Shown piece by piece: positions 51,357 through 59,795 of a DNA stretch of 64,000 nt; within the stretch, counting starts at the first letter, position 1; each line of letters begins with the position of its first letter. Made by a program: the position numbers and the translations under genes. This DNA is from Robiginitomaculum sp. (GTDB lineage Bacteria > Pseudomonadota > Alphaproteobacteria > Caulobacterales > Maricaulaceae), in NCBI GenBank assembly GCA_021776525.1, contig JAJFFT010000004.1, forward strand, positions 1 through 64,000, in the 5' to 3' direction. Below the pieces are notes generated by a model that made no database searches, was not told the DNA's origin, and saw only the letters and a program-made list of their open reading frames with translations.

Positions 51357-52567
51357 GAAACGACACGAATAGCGGGGGTAAACGCTGGCTCATTGTGTGA
51401 GACAGGTGCGCTAATCAAGGCGGCATAATGTTCAAACAGTGCCTTAAAGTGCTCATCGGGTGAATGCACATGGCTTGATGCGCCGCCAAGGGCCGCTTTG
51501 CGTAAATCTTCAGATGACCTTTGCAGCAGTCTGCCAATAGAGGCCTGACAAGCCTCGACATTGCCGGCCTTATAGGTTTCTGCATATGAAGGGCGTGCCA
51601 GGTCAGCGGCGCCGCCAACATCGGGAACAATAATAGGAAGGCCAGAACACAGGGCTTCGCCGACAACAATGCCAAATGTCTCTGATGCGCTGCCGTGCAG
51701 CATAGCATCTGCACTGGCCATCATTTGAGCCAGCCTAGGGCGGTCTTTGACTTGCCCGGCTATGAAGACGCCTTGCGCTTTATTAGCCAAGCGTTCCACG
51801 CGTCGCCGATCTGGTCCATCGCCGATAACGTATAAACCAACCTGTTGCTGAAACTTTCCCTTTGAAACCGCCTTAATCAAGGTGCCAAGTCGTTTTTCAG
51901 GGTGATGACGGCTAACGGTAATCAATAATTTGGCACTTGGGTTGTCTATACCGCACGCGTTCAGCATGGAAAGACGAACCGCTTCACGGCGTAAAAGCGG
52001 TGAAAATATTTCTCTTTGTATTCCTAACGGAATCGCGTGGGGTCTTCGTAATCCATACCCAGCAAAACGGTCCGCCAGCCAGCTTCCGGCAACGACAGAG
52101 GTATCATAAAGTCCGCTTAGCCGTTCCAGATAACGCCAGAACCAGGCAAACATCTGTTCGACCATTCTCTTACCCAATATTGGTTCCAGAAAGGTTTGTG
52201 GATATGCGGCAACCGGATCAGCATGAACAAAAAATGATCGCACCGCTGGGCCGCGCCATTTTGCAGCAATCCAGCCGCCTTTCCATGGGGATGAGCCTTC
52301 AACGACGTCTGGGGCTTCGCGGTCTAATATCTTATAAATAGGGACCGGATCGGAAAAAAGAAAATAACGTGGATCCAAGGGTAGTCGTCTACCCCGCACC
52401 CAAATTATTTTACCACCAGGCCTGCGTTCCTCGCGGTCTTCAGCACCGGGCGCAATGATTACGGTGTGATGGCCATTATACGCACTATATTCAAGTTTTT
52501 GATCTATGTACGTACGAACGCCGCCGCCTTGTTCGCTATAAAATTCTGCAATGTCTACGATTTTCAT
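51353..52567 (-). CDS. Family 4 glycosyltransferase (GT-B fold)
   Basis: A 404-residue GT4 enzyme. The N-terminal acceptor domain opens with VDIAEFYSEQGGGVRTYID; the C-terminal nucleotide-sugar domain has LLITVSRHHPEKRLGTLIKA, GLYVIGDGPDRR and the ASETFGIVVGEALCSGLP (E-x7-E) motif. It overlaps the other GT4 gene upstream and the GT2 gene downstream by four bases. The sugar donor cannot be read from the sequence. Confidence 0.92.
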   Translation of the reverse strand: MKIVDIAEFYSEQGGGVRTYIDQKLEYSAYNGHHTVIIAPGAEDREERRPGGKIIWVRGRRLPLDPRYFLFSDPVPIYKILDREAPDVVEGSSPWKGGWIAAKWRGPAVRSFFVHADPVAAYPQTFLEPILGKRMVEQMFAWFWRYLERLSGLYDTSVVAGSWLADRFAGYGLRRPHAIPLGIQREIFSPLLRREAVRLSMLNACGIDNPSAKLLITVSRHHPEKRLGTLIKAVSKGKFQQQVGLYVIGDGPDRRRVERLANKAQGVFIAGQVKDRPRLAQMMASADAMLHGSASETFGIVVGEALCSGLPIIVPDVGGAADLARPSYAETYKAGNVEACQASIGRLLQRSSEDLRKAALGGASSHVHSPDEHFKALFEHYAALISAPVSHNEPAFTPAIRVVS

Positions 52568-53904
52568 GACTTGCCCCCAAGCGCGATTCCGTGTGCGTTC
52601 TGACCAACGCAGTCTTGAGGGGCTAAATCTCCGTGAAAGGTTTTCTTTGGTGAAAAAGCTTTCTTTTGTTTATTGATTCTAACAGGAGCACGCATTCCAG
52701 CAGGGTCGGTTAAGTCCTGTATCAGTGCTTTGCATGAACGGGCGGATGCAAGGTGTCCTAAGGCATCATAATAGTTGTCCAGAACGCCGCTTAAGATTTT
52801 TGTCCAATGATAAGCCTGACTGATTTCAACGCTATTTGAAGATAGATTTTTCCGAAGATCTGACGATCTTGCCAGCATTGCCAACCAGTATGTGAAATCT
52901 TCTAAGTCTCCAGGTTTGGCCAGATAGCCGGTAACACCGTGTTCGACCAAAGAGCGACTTCCAGTAGCATTGGCACAAACAGCCGGGACGCCGCTTGCCA
53001 TGGCTTCAAGCGTGGTATTGCCAAAAGTTTCAGAAAGGCTTGGGTTTAAGAAAATATCAGATGAAGCATAGGCCCGGGCCAGTTTTTTCCCGCTTAAATG
53101 CCCTGTAAATATGGCCCCCGGCAGTTTTTTTTCCAATTTGGTCCGGGCCGGACCATCCCCGACAATGAGGCAATGGAACGGTACGCACCGGGCGCGCAAA
53201 TTCTCAAGGGTATCCACTAGAAATTGAAGTCCCTTTTCCCAAACAAGCCTCCCAACGAAGGTGATCAGCACTTCTGAATCGCGGATGTCATGAGACAACC
53301 GCCAGGCACGATCTCGTTGTTTGGGGTTAAAGAGCGAATGATCAACGCCGCGGCTCCATATCCTAACGTCCGAGGTGATGCCCTGTGCCTCTAATTCTTC
53401 TGCCATAGAGGCAGATGGGGCCAGGACCTGGTCACATTGGTTGTAAAAACTGACCATGGCCTGCGTTAACAGAGGCTCGAACAGGCCGAGGTGATAATAC
53501 CGCAAATACGTATCAAAACGCGTGTGATAGGAGGCAATCACGGGAATGCCCCACTCTTGCGCAAGTTTCAGTGCTGCATGACCTGTAAGGTCTGGTGCTG
53601 TAATATGAAACAATGAAGGGTTAAACGCCTTCAGGTCCTCTCGTATTGCGCGAGGCAGTCCCAAACCTAAACGGTACTCGCCCCGTCCTGGCAGAGCAAT
53701 CGAGGGGACAGAAACCAGTTCTCCGGTCGGCTTGAAGGCAGGCGAAGACGTCGTGGGCGAATAGACGCGAACCTCTACGCCCTGACGCTCAAGAAACCCG
53801 ACGAGCCGGTTCAGTGCCTTTGCTGGCCCGTCCATCAGGTAATTATAATTACCGGCAAAAAGGGCAATTCGATGTGGTCGTAATTCTACATTACCTAAAA
53901 ACAT
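52564..53904 (-). CDS. Family 4 glycosyltransferase, lipid mannosyltransferase-like
   Basis: A 446-residue GT4 enzyme from ATG 53904; a TTG seven codons upstream is possible. It shows IALFAGNYNYLMDGPAKALN, SYHTRFDTYLRYY, GVDHSLFNPKQRD, ITFVGRLVWEKGLQFLVD and LSETFGNTTLEAMASGVPAV (E-x7-E). The pattern resembles glycolipid mannosyl/glucosyltransferases such as MgtA and PimB-like enzymes. The last 70 residues are a basic, low-similarity tail. As first gene of the seven-gene operon it probably performs the first sugar transfer onto the lipid. Confidence 0.9.
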   Translation of the reverse strand: MFLGNVELRPHRIALFAGNYNYLMDGPAKALNRLVGFLERQGVEVRVYSPTTSSPAFKPTGELVSVPSIALPGRGEYRLGLGLPRAIREDLKAFNPSLFHITAPDLTGHAALKLAQEWGIPVIASYHTRFDTYLRYYHLGLFEPLLTQAMVSFYNQCDQVLAPSASMAEELEAQGITSDVRIWSRGVDHSLFNPKQRDRAWRLSHDIRDSEVLITFVGRLVWEKGLQFLVDTLENLRARCVPFHCLIVGDGPARTKLEKKLPGAIFTGHLSGKKLARAYASSDIFLNPSLSETFGNTTLEAMASGVPAVCANATGSRSLVEHGVTGYLAKPGDLEDFTYWLAMLARSSDLRKNLSSNSVEISQAYHWTKILSGVLDNYYDALGHLASARSCKALIQDLTDPAGMRAPVRINKQKKAFSPKKTFHGDLAPQDCVGQNAHGIALGGKS

Positions 53905-54161
53905 AACAATACTGTGTCCCAAGTCTGGCTAGTGCCCACCGCCAAGAGGTGGTGTTAATTTTCGTCGTTACTTCAAAGACGGAATCAATGGAATTAGTCC
54001 TCTATGGTGATGTGATTTTTGTGACCGACATGCGTGTCTATGGCTGATTAAGCGTTTGAAGAATGCGGTTTCTGGCATGCCCCCCTCAACGGGGTATGTT
54101 GGCAGAACGAAGTTTTTCAGGCACAGTTCGCACACTGTGATTTGGAGCTCTGCGCATAACA
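53905..54161. promoter_or_regulatory. Divergent intergenic region, glycolipid operon / sigma factor
   Basis: These 257 bases must contain the promoters for the glycosyltransferase operon (minus) and the ECF sigma gene (plus). A hairpin CATGCCCC (54076-54083) / GGGGTATG (54091-54098) lies in the middle. No promoter elements with good spacing were found by eye. Confidence 0.35.
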
Positions 54162-54704
54162 ATGAAAGAAACAAACGTGCAGAGTTTTGATAGCTTTTAT
54201 AGAGCCAACAGGGACAGGCTTATCCGGTTTTTGATTATGCGACTGGGTGATGCCAGTGATGCTGAAGAGGTCGCACAGGACGCCTTTTCTCAATACTTAA
54301 GAGTGAGAGAAAAGGGCATTGTATTGCTGCCTTATGCGCTCTTGAAAAAAATTGCACTGAACTTGGCAACCGATCGTGTTCGTCAGAACATCTCCCGACG
54401 TAACCGCGAAGCTAAGTGGACCGAGGCCAGATTATTGGAAGCTTCAGCCGACGAAAACTTGCAAACCATTCCGGCAACGCAGGAACAAAGCATTGAAACG
54501 GCTGAAAGCATGGCACGGGTTGTTACGGCTCTAGAGGAACTTTCCAAGCCCGTAAGAACCGCCTTCATTTTAAATAAGTACTATGGAATGACGCATAAGG
54601 AGGTTGCCGCAAAAATGGGTCTTTCAACCAGCACGATAGAAAAACACATAATGAAATCAATGCGTCATCTTATACTGAAAATGGAGGAAACCCATGACAA
54701 GTGA
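54162..54704 (+). CDS. ECF sigma factor, FecI-like
   Basis: A 180-residue sigma factor. Region 2 runs from about residue 10 to 75 (FYRANRDRLIRFLIMRLGDA, then SDAEEVAQDAFSQYL), and region 4 from about 125 to 175 (PVRTAFILNKYYGMTHKEVA, then STSTIEKHIMKSMRHL). The spacing and sequence fit FecI-like iron-starvation sigma factors that act with a FecR anti-sigma and an STN-type receptor. FecR follows after an 83-base gap on the same strand. Confidence 0.92.
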   Translation: MKETNVQSFDSFYRANRDRLIRFLIMRLGDASDAEEVAQDAFSQYLRVREKGIVLLPYALLKKIALNLATDRVRQNISRRNREAKWTEARLLEASADENLQTIPATQEQSIETAESMARVVTALEELSKPVRTAFILNKYYGMTHKEVAAKMGLSTSTIEKHIMKSMRHLILKMEETHDK

Positions 54705-54787
54705 GGTTTTTATGATTTTCATTTCTATAGCAATAGCGGATAAACTCGCTTCACTCCGGCTTATCATTACCATGCAAGAGAAAACTT

Positions 54788-55858
54788 ATGCCTGCTGACC
54801 CAGAAAAGCCGACGTCTTCATCGACGTTGGATGAAGCCATTGCTTGGCATATGCGCCTGCGCGAAAGCATGGCCACGCCATTTGTTATGGAAGAGTTTAG
54901 AGCCTGGAAAAACGCGGCACCAGAGAATGCTGCGGCGTATATTCAGGCACAACAGTTTTGGCAAGATTTGGATCACGCCCGCCCAGCGGTGCTTGAGCAT
55001 TTCTCCAGTGATGTTGAAGACGTCTTAAAGGCAAGCCCCCAAAGTGATCCTTGGTTTGAACGATTTGGGGCTTATCTTGACGGTTTCCGCTTTACTTTTT
55101 TGCATGCACGTTACGCAGCACTGGCTGCATCATTGGTCCTGATTGCCTTTATTGCCATCCAAAATATTCCATATCAAGACCAACGTGTTACCTATGCCAC
55201 AGCTCGGGGCGAGATTTCGCAAGTTAAATTACGCGATGGATCATCCTTGGTGCTCAATGCGGATACAAAGATTAGCGTGCGCTATCATCGTCGCTCACGC
55301 GATGTAGACCTTCTGCAAGGGGGCGCTATTTTTGATGTTGCGCACAATCAAAAACGTCCCTTTATCATTCATGCCGCAGATAGCAAAGTAACGGTTCTGG
55401 GCACACGATTTGAAGTTGATCTGACGCGAGATAATCTCAAAGTCGCGGTGGCGCGGGGCTTAGTTGGAGTTGCTTCGGATGCAAGTCAGAAAACAAACAC
55501 AGCCTATGCAATAAAACTGAAGCCGGGCGAACAATCCAATCATATGATCGGGCAAGAAAAGTACACCCGCTCCACCATTGACCCTGCTCAAATCGGGTCG
55601 TGGCAGGAGCACGTGCTTGTTTTTGACAATGCAACCTTAAAAGAAAGCATTAGTCGTTTGAACCGACATTTTGCAAAAGGCGCGCTTGCACTGGCTGCAG
55701 AACCAGATATCGCTCAAATTCGCTTAAGCGGCGTCTTTAAGGCCGTTACACCTGAAGCATCAGCCGCACAATTAGCTCAGCTTTTGTCGCTGGATGTAGA
55801 GGTTAATAAGGACACTTTCGTGCTTCAGAGAACATCAGATAATTCCCCAGATAAATAA
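54788..55858 (+). CDS. FecR-like transmembrane anti-sigma factor
   Basis: A 356-residue protein. The cytosolic N-terminus holds the FecR N domain (EAIAWHMRLRESMATPFVME, then FRAWKNAAPENAAAY), which binds the sigma factor. One membrane helix lies at about residues 108-126 (YAALAASLVLIAFIAIQ). The periplasmic FecR domain follows (ATARGEISQVKLRDGSSLVL, GGAIFDVAHNQKRPFIIHA, VLGTRFEVDL) and ends in an STN-like region that senses the receptor. It passes the signal of the loaded receptor to FecI. Confidence 0.92.
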   Translation: MPADPEKPTSSSTLDEAIAWHMRLRESMATPFVMEEFRAWKNAAPENAAAYIQAQQFWQDLDHARPAVLEHFSSDVEDVLKASPQSDPWFERFGAYLDGFRFTFLHARYAALAASLVLIAFIAIQNIPYQDQRVTYATARGEISQVKLRDGSSLVLNADTKISVRYHRRSRDVDLLQGGAIFDVAHNQKRPFIIHAADSKVTVLGTRFEVDLTRDNLKVAVARGLVGVASDASQKTNTAYAIKLKPGEQSNHMIGQEKYTRSTIDPAQIGSWQEHVLVFDNATLKESISRLNRHFAKGALALAAEPDIAQIRLSGVFKAVTPEASAAQLAQLLSLDVEVNKDTFVLQRTSDNSPDK

Positions 55859-55984
55859 CTGTTGCCCCGTTATTTTATAATTTTCAGGCTCGGAGCTGAC
55901 CGGCATTTTTTTGCAAACCATAGCGGAAAAACCTAGCGCATTACGTCTATAGAGTATCAACTTAATTGGTAGTCCGAGGACGGG

Positions 55985-56836
55985 ATGAACACGCGTATTC
56001 TTTTTCCACCCGAACGCATACATAATACTTTATTTTGCTACAACCTCATAGGTGCCATGTTGTGCACCATCTTGGTTGCGGCCTGTGCATCCGGGCAAGT
56101 TCAAAACAATAAACCTGAGCTTCAACCAAACGAATTTCCAGATCAGGTGGAAAGCCCTGCGCGTGAACCAAATCAATTGCTACGCAATAAAAATAGTACT
56201 GTTATTCAAAAAATGCCAAAAGAAACAAAGCGCCAGGAACTGGAGCCTGAAAGTCCTAAGCTTGTACTGATTACCCCCCCCTTAAACGAGAGCAAACACT
56301 CGACAGCTGAAATCAATCATCAACATCCAGACCACCTTGAAGCAAACGTTCATGCCGTTTCTGTAAGAAAACCAATTGCGGTTAAGCCATCAGAAGGTCC
56401 CGCTGCCGACAGACCAAACCCCAGCTCAGACTCACATTTGGCTGAAGATCAAGACTGCAGCAGCACGCCTTCATCAATTCGTGTCACTCTTACCAATATT
56501 AAAGATCAGCGTGGGACCATTATTGCCGAACTTTACCGTGATGTGCCCAGTGAGTTTCTGGATCAGAATTTCATGCGTGACGAGGTGGTGGTTGATGGTA
56601 AGGAAGTTGCGCTTTGCTTTTTGCCACCAACCCCGGGATATTATGCCATCGCCCTTTATCATGATCGCAATGACAACCGAAAGCTTGATAAAAACTGGTT
56701 TGGTATACCTAAGGAACCCGTTGGGGTTTCTCGCAATTATAAATCTAGGTTGCGGGCACCACGTTATGATGAGGCAAAATTCAAAGCGACAACAAAAGGC
56801 GCGGATCTAAAAATTACTTTACGCAAAATATTCTAA
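55985..56836 (+). CDS. Lipoprotein with C-terminal DUF2141 domain
   Basis: A 283-residue protein. A hydrophobic N-terminal segment with lipobox LVAAC suggests lipid anchoring. Residues about 40-155 are a charged, proline-rich linker without recognisable fold. Residues about 160-283 match DUF2141, a small beta-sandwich: IRVTLTNIKDQRGTIIAELY, YYAIALYHDRNDNRKLDKNWFG and GVSRN. DUF2141 proteins are usually exported, and their function is unknown. The 126-base gap to FecR suggests that it may be in the same transcript. Confidence 0.78.
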   Translation: MNTRILFPPERIHNTLFCYNLIGAMLCTILVAACASGQVQNNKPELQPNEFPDQVESPAREPNQLLRNKNSTVIQKMPKETKRQELEPESPKLVLITPPLNESKHSTAEINHQHPDHLEANVHAVSVRKPIAVKPSEGPAADRPNPSSDSHLAEDQDCSSTPSSIRVTLTNIKDQRGTIIAELYRDVPSEFLDQNFMRDEVVVDGKEVALCFLPPTPGYYAIALYHDRNDNRKLDKNWFGIPKEPVGVSRNYKSRLRAPRYDEAKFKATTKGADLKITLRKIF

Positions 56837-56858
56837 TGACACATTGAAAAAGACCATA

Positions 56859-58235
56859 TCAGTGTAGAGAACGTAAGAACCTCAGCTCAACAATCAAGCC
56901 AGGGTTATTATCGCGTAATGCAATAACAGCACCATGTATTTTAGCGATAGCGTAAACCAGCGACATGCCAAGGCCGCTGCCCGGTGTAGTCCGACTTTGT
57001 TCCAACCGATAAAACCGTTTGAAGACATCCGCATGGCTCTCTTGAGGAATGCCTGAACCATGGTCGGAAACACACAAGATAACATCATCACCATTATGGG
57101 ACAGGCTTAGTTCTATGGGCGTCTTCTCTGGCGTATGGCGCAAGGCATTTTCTATGATATTTGCCAGCATTTGTGTCAGCAGGTTTTTATCACCTGTCAG
57201 CATTATCTCAGGTTCTGTACGAACGGTGAATAGGCGTCCCTCTGCCTCGGCAACCGGCGCATAGGCATCAGCGATTTTGACAAAAAGGGCTGAAAGGTCA
57301 AGCCTTGTAAATCGTTTTTTTCTTGAACCCGCTTCAATCTGTGCAATGCGCAATAAAGCAGAAAATGTTTCCAAAATTGTATCGACTTCAATTTCTGCAT
57401 TTTCCAGAGCTGTATGTAACTCCTCTATACTGGTGTCTGTATTTCTGCTGGTTTTATCCAGATTTTGTTTAAGACGAGCCAGAGGGGTGCGTAAATCATG
57501 CGCAATGTCATCGGTGACTCGCTGCATCCCGATAAGAAGGTCCTCAATCTTATCCAGCATGGTATTGATGGTTTGTGCCAACCTGCTTAACTCGTTTTGT
57601 CCCTTGTCGCCTGGTATTCTGCTGGAGAGCTTCCCAGCCATGATTTCCTGTGCAGTCCTGGTTATGTTTTCAATACGTCGCGATGATTGATACCCGACCA
57701 AAAGGCCGCCTAACAAGGCGATGACAATGCCGAAACCAGATAGGGATAAACCTGATCGAAGCAACAATTCGCGTGTTTCCAAAACCGATTCCATACTGCG
57801 TCCAACCAGCATAATTTTATCACCGGCGACAAAACTGCGGATCAGAAAGGTTTCTTCTTCATCATCCTTATGGGGGCCTTCCCGCTTTTCTGGCACCGTA
57901 AATTTACGCAGACCTTCAAACAGCGCTAATGGCGCAGTTTGCCCGGCTAGGACCCTGCCATTGCTTTCTCGCAAACTATAAAAAGCATCGCCTTCTTGCT
58001 GGGCCAGCGCTGCATGAAGCCGCACACTTTCAAACAGATTTTCATCGCCTTCTTTTGCTGCCATGCCAAAGAGCGCAACATCTTGATCAATCTGCGTTTT
58101 CAACTGGCTGGCGACTTCAGAGGAAACCATCCAGATCATAAGGCTGAACAACAGACCAACTGACACGCTAAAGGCCAAAGCATACACAATGGCCAGGCGT
58201 AGAGCAGAGCTTTGAAAGAGTTTAAGAAGCGGCAT
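56859..58235 (-). CDS. Membrane sensor histidine kinase
   Basis: A 458-residue kinase. Two membrane helices (about 12-36 and 163-182) enclose a periplasmic sensor of about 125 residues. A HAMP domain follows, then the phosphoacceptor box DDIAHDLRTPLARLKQN with H246, and the ATPase boxes N (ANIIENALRHTP), G1 (VSDHGSGIP) and G2 (TPGSGLGMSLV). It pairs with the response regulator, whose gene overlaps its start by 14 bases. The arrangement beside PepSY proteins and an RND pump suggests that it senses envelope stress or a metal/toxicant. Confidence 0.94.
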   Translation of the reverse strand: MPLLKLFQSSALRLAIVYALAFSVSVGLLFSLMIWMVSSEVASQLKTQIDQDVALFGMAAKEGDENLFESVRLHAALAQQEGDAFYSLRESNGRVLAGQTAPLALFEGLRKFTVPEKREGPHKDDEEETFLIRSFVAGDKIMLVGRSMESVLETRELLLRSGLSLSGFGIVIALLGGLLVGYQSSRRIENITRTAQEIMAGKLSSRIPGDKGQNELSRLAQTINTMLDKIEDLLIGMQRVTDDIAHDLRTPLARLKQNLDKTSRNTDTSIEELHTALENAEIEVDTILETFSALLRIAQIEAGSRKKRFTRLDLSALFVKIADAYAPVAEAEGRLFTVRTEPEIMLTGDKNLLTQMLANIIENALRHTPEKTPIELSLSHNGDDVILCVSDHGSGIPQESHADVFKRFYRLEQSRTTPGSGLGMSLVYAIAKIHGAVIALRDNNPGLIVELRFLRSLH

Positions 58236-58899
58236 TGATCATGTACCCAGCACCCCGTATGGTTTGTAAAAGCTGCGCGTCAAAAGGCTTGTCGATCTTG
58301 CTGCGTAATCGGCTGATATGGGTTTCCACAACATTGGTCTTAGGGTCAAAATGAAAATCCCAAACTTGTTCCAGAAGCATGTTGCGGGTTACTACTCTTC
58401 CAGAATTACGCATTAAATACTCCAACAGGCTGTATTCGCGAGGTAACAGGTTAATTTTTTGGCCATCCCGGTATACGGTTCGCTGCAGAAGGTTCATTTC
58501 CAACCCGCCGACCTTCAGACTGGTTTGTTCTTTTTGTACGGGAGGGCGACGAGCAAGGGCGTTTAGTCTCGCTAGCAGTTCAGAAAATGCAAAGGGTTTT
58601 ACCAGATAATCATCGGCTCCGGCCTCCAACCCTTCTACACGGTCATCAATACCGTCCATGGTGGTTAGGAATAATAGCGGCACTTCGATATTGGCGGCAC
58701 GCAAGGATTTCACGATGCTCAATCCATCCAGGCCCGGGAGGCGGCGATCAATAATAATAATATCATAAGGCAAGGAGATGCCTTGCCATAAACCATCGCG
58801 CCCATCTGGTGCTAGATCAACTTTGTGTCCTTCGCGCTCTAACCCTTCTTTGACATAGTCAGAGGTATTTTTGTCATCTTCAATATAAAGAATTTTCAT
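58222..58899 (-). CDS. OmpR/PhoB-type response regulator
   Basis: A 225-residue regulator: a receiver domain with phosphorylation site D51 (IIIIDRRLPG), T80 and K101, and a C-terminal winged helix (LLPREYSLLEYLMRNSGRVV, then TNVVETHISRLRSKI). AGAGG precedes the ATG. A long hairpin lies 22 bases upstream of the start. It probably controls the PepSY gene, itself and the RND operon to its right. Confidence 0.95.
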   Translation of the reverse strand: MKILYIEDDKNTSDYVKEGLEREGHKVDLAPDGRDGLWQGISLPYDIIIIDRRLPGLDGLSIVKSLRAANIEVPLLFLTTMDGIDDRVEGLEAGADDYLVKPFAFSELLARLNALARRPPVQKEQTSLKVGGLEMNLLQRTVYRDGQKINLLPREYSLLEYLMRNSGRVVTRNMLLEQVWDFHFDPKTNVVETHISRLRSKIDKPFDAQLLQTIRGAGYMINAAS

Positions 58900-58920
58900 G
58901 ACACCTCTTGCCGTTTGAGT

Positions 58921-58954
58921 CTGTGCACAGAACGCTGAGGCGCTCTGTGCACAG
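58921..58954 (-). promoter_or_regulatory. Long hairpin in the leader of the response-regulator gene
   Basis: CTGTGCACAGA (58921-58931) and TCTGTGCACAG (58944-58954) are perfect inverted repeats, and the inner CGC/GCG also pairs, giving a stem of about 14 pairs with one mismatch. No T-run follows in the direction of transcription. It could be an attenuator, an mRNA-processing site, or a pair of operator palindromes: CTGTGCACAG is itself a palindrome and appears twice. Confidence 0.5.
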
Positions 58955-59000
58955 GTTATATTTCGTAAGGCTTTTACCCAACAAAGTTAGGGAAGAAGCG

Positions 59001-59651
59001 TTAATCCTCGTGATCGTCTTGGGCATGATCGTTAGCTTCGCTGTTTTCATCGTCAATACGATCAGCTTCCTCACTCTCTTGCTCCGTATCTTCTTCAAAT
59101 ACGCTCGATGTACCATCAACCGCATTCACGGCCACCAGCATTATACCATTTTTCCCAACAAGCTTGATTTCGTAAAAATTTGCATCTTCTTCTGCCTCAA
59201 AATCAGCTTCCATTGCCACGCCACCAAAGGCCTGTTCAGCGTTCTTTACTGCCGTTGCAAGCGATACTTTCGCGCCAAGGGCGCTTTTGTACTCATCCCG
59301 GTCAATCACATCCTTTATGCGGGACAATAAACCTTCACTTTCAGATTTCAGAATATTGCCGTTTTGCATATCCATTTCCGTTTCATGAACATGCCCGCCT
59401 GAGATCGTTTTTATCTCATAAAAAACTTTACCATCTTCATTCTCGGTTTCCGCTTCGACGGCTCGTCCATTGGTGTGGCGTTCAGTCAGAACAATCGCAT
59501 CTGCCAGACGCAATGTGGCACCACGTACCGCGTTGATGGTGGCGACATCTTTCTGGGTCTCTTTATCGTGTTCTTTGGCAAAGGCCATGCCCGCAGACAA
59601 AGACAGGATAATTGAGGCTCCAATCACTGGAAAAGTGGATTTCTTTAACAT
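59001..59651 (-). CDS. Exported PepSY-domain protein
   Basis: A 216-residue protein starting at ATG 59651 with AGGAGA upstream. The signal peptide ends near MAFA-KEH. Two PepSY-like repeats follow (GRAVEAETENEDGKVFYEIK, and AVKNAEQAFGGVAMEADFEA with FYEIKLVGKNG). The last 30 residues are almost all acidic or asparagine, suited to binding cations. PepSY proteins next to OmpR-type two-component systems often take part in sensing or buffering at the envelope. It is the first gene before the regulator and kinase genes, with a 100-base gap. Confidence 0.85.
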   Translation of the reverse strand: MLKKSTFPVIGASIILSLSAGMAFAKEHDKETQKDVATINAVRGATLRLADAIVLTERHTNGRAVEAETENEDGKVFYEIKTISGGHVHETEMDMQNGNILKSESEGLLSRIKDVIDRDEYKSALGAKVSLATAVKNAEQAFGGVAMEADFEAEEDANFYEIKLVGKNGIMLVAVNAVDGTSSVFEEDTEQESEEADRIDDENSEANDHAQDDHED

Positions 59652-59729
59652 GTAGGTTCTCCTAAGTTGGTGGCATTTGAGCGCCATATTCAAGAGTCAC
59701 CATAACTGTCTATGTTTGCGATGCCGTGG

Positions 59730-59759
59730 TAGTCGCTATACAAGGATGTATAGCGACTA
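59730..59759. promoter_or_regulatory. Perfect 13-base inverted repeat upstream of the PepSY gene
   Basis: TAGTCGCTATACA (59730-59742) and TGTATAGCGACTA (59747-59759) are exact inverted repeats around AGGA. The site lies between the end of the lipoprotein gene and the PepSY start. It has no T-run in the direction of the genes, so an operator is more likely than a terminator. On the plus strand ATTTTG follows, so a weak terminator in that direction cannot be excluded. Confidence 0.5.
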
Positions 59760-59795
59760 TTTTGTTGGAAACCCCCAATATCACGATTTCATACG

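Noticed and set aside
59730..59759. Rho-independent terminator for the RND/lipoprotein operon
   Set aside because: In the direction of those genes the stem is followed by ACCACGG rather than a T-run.
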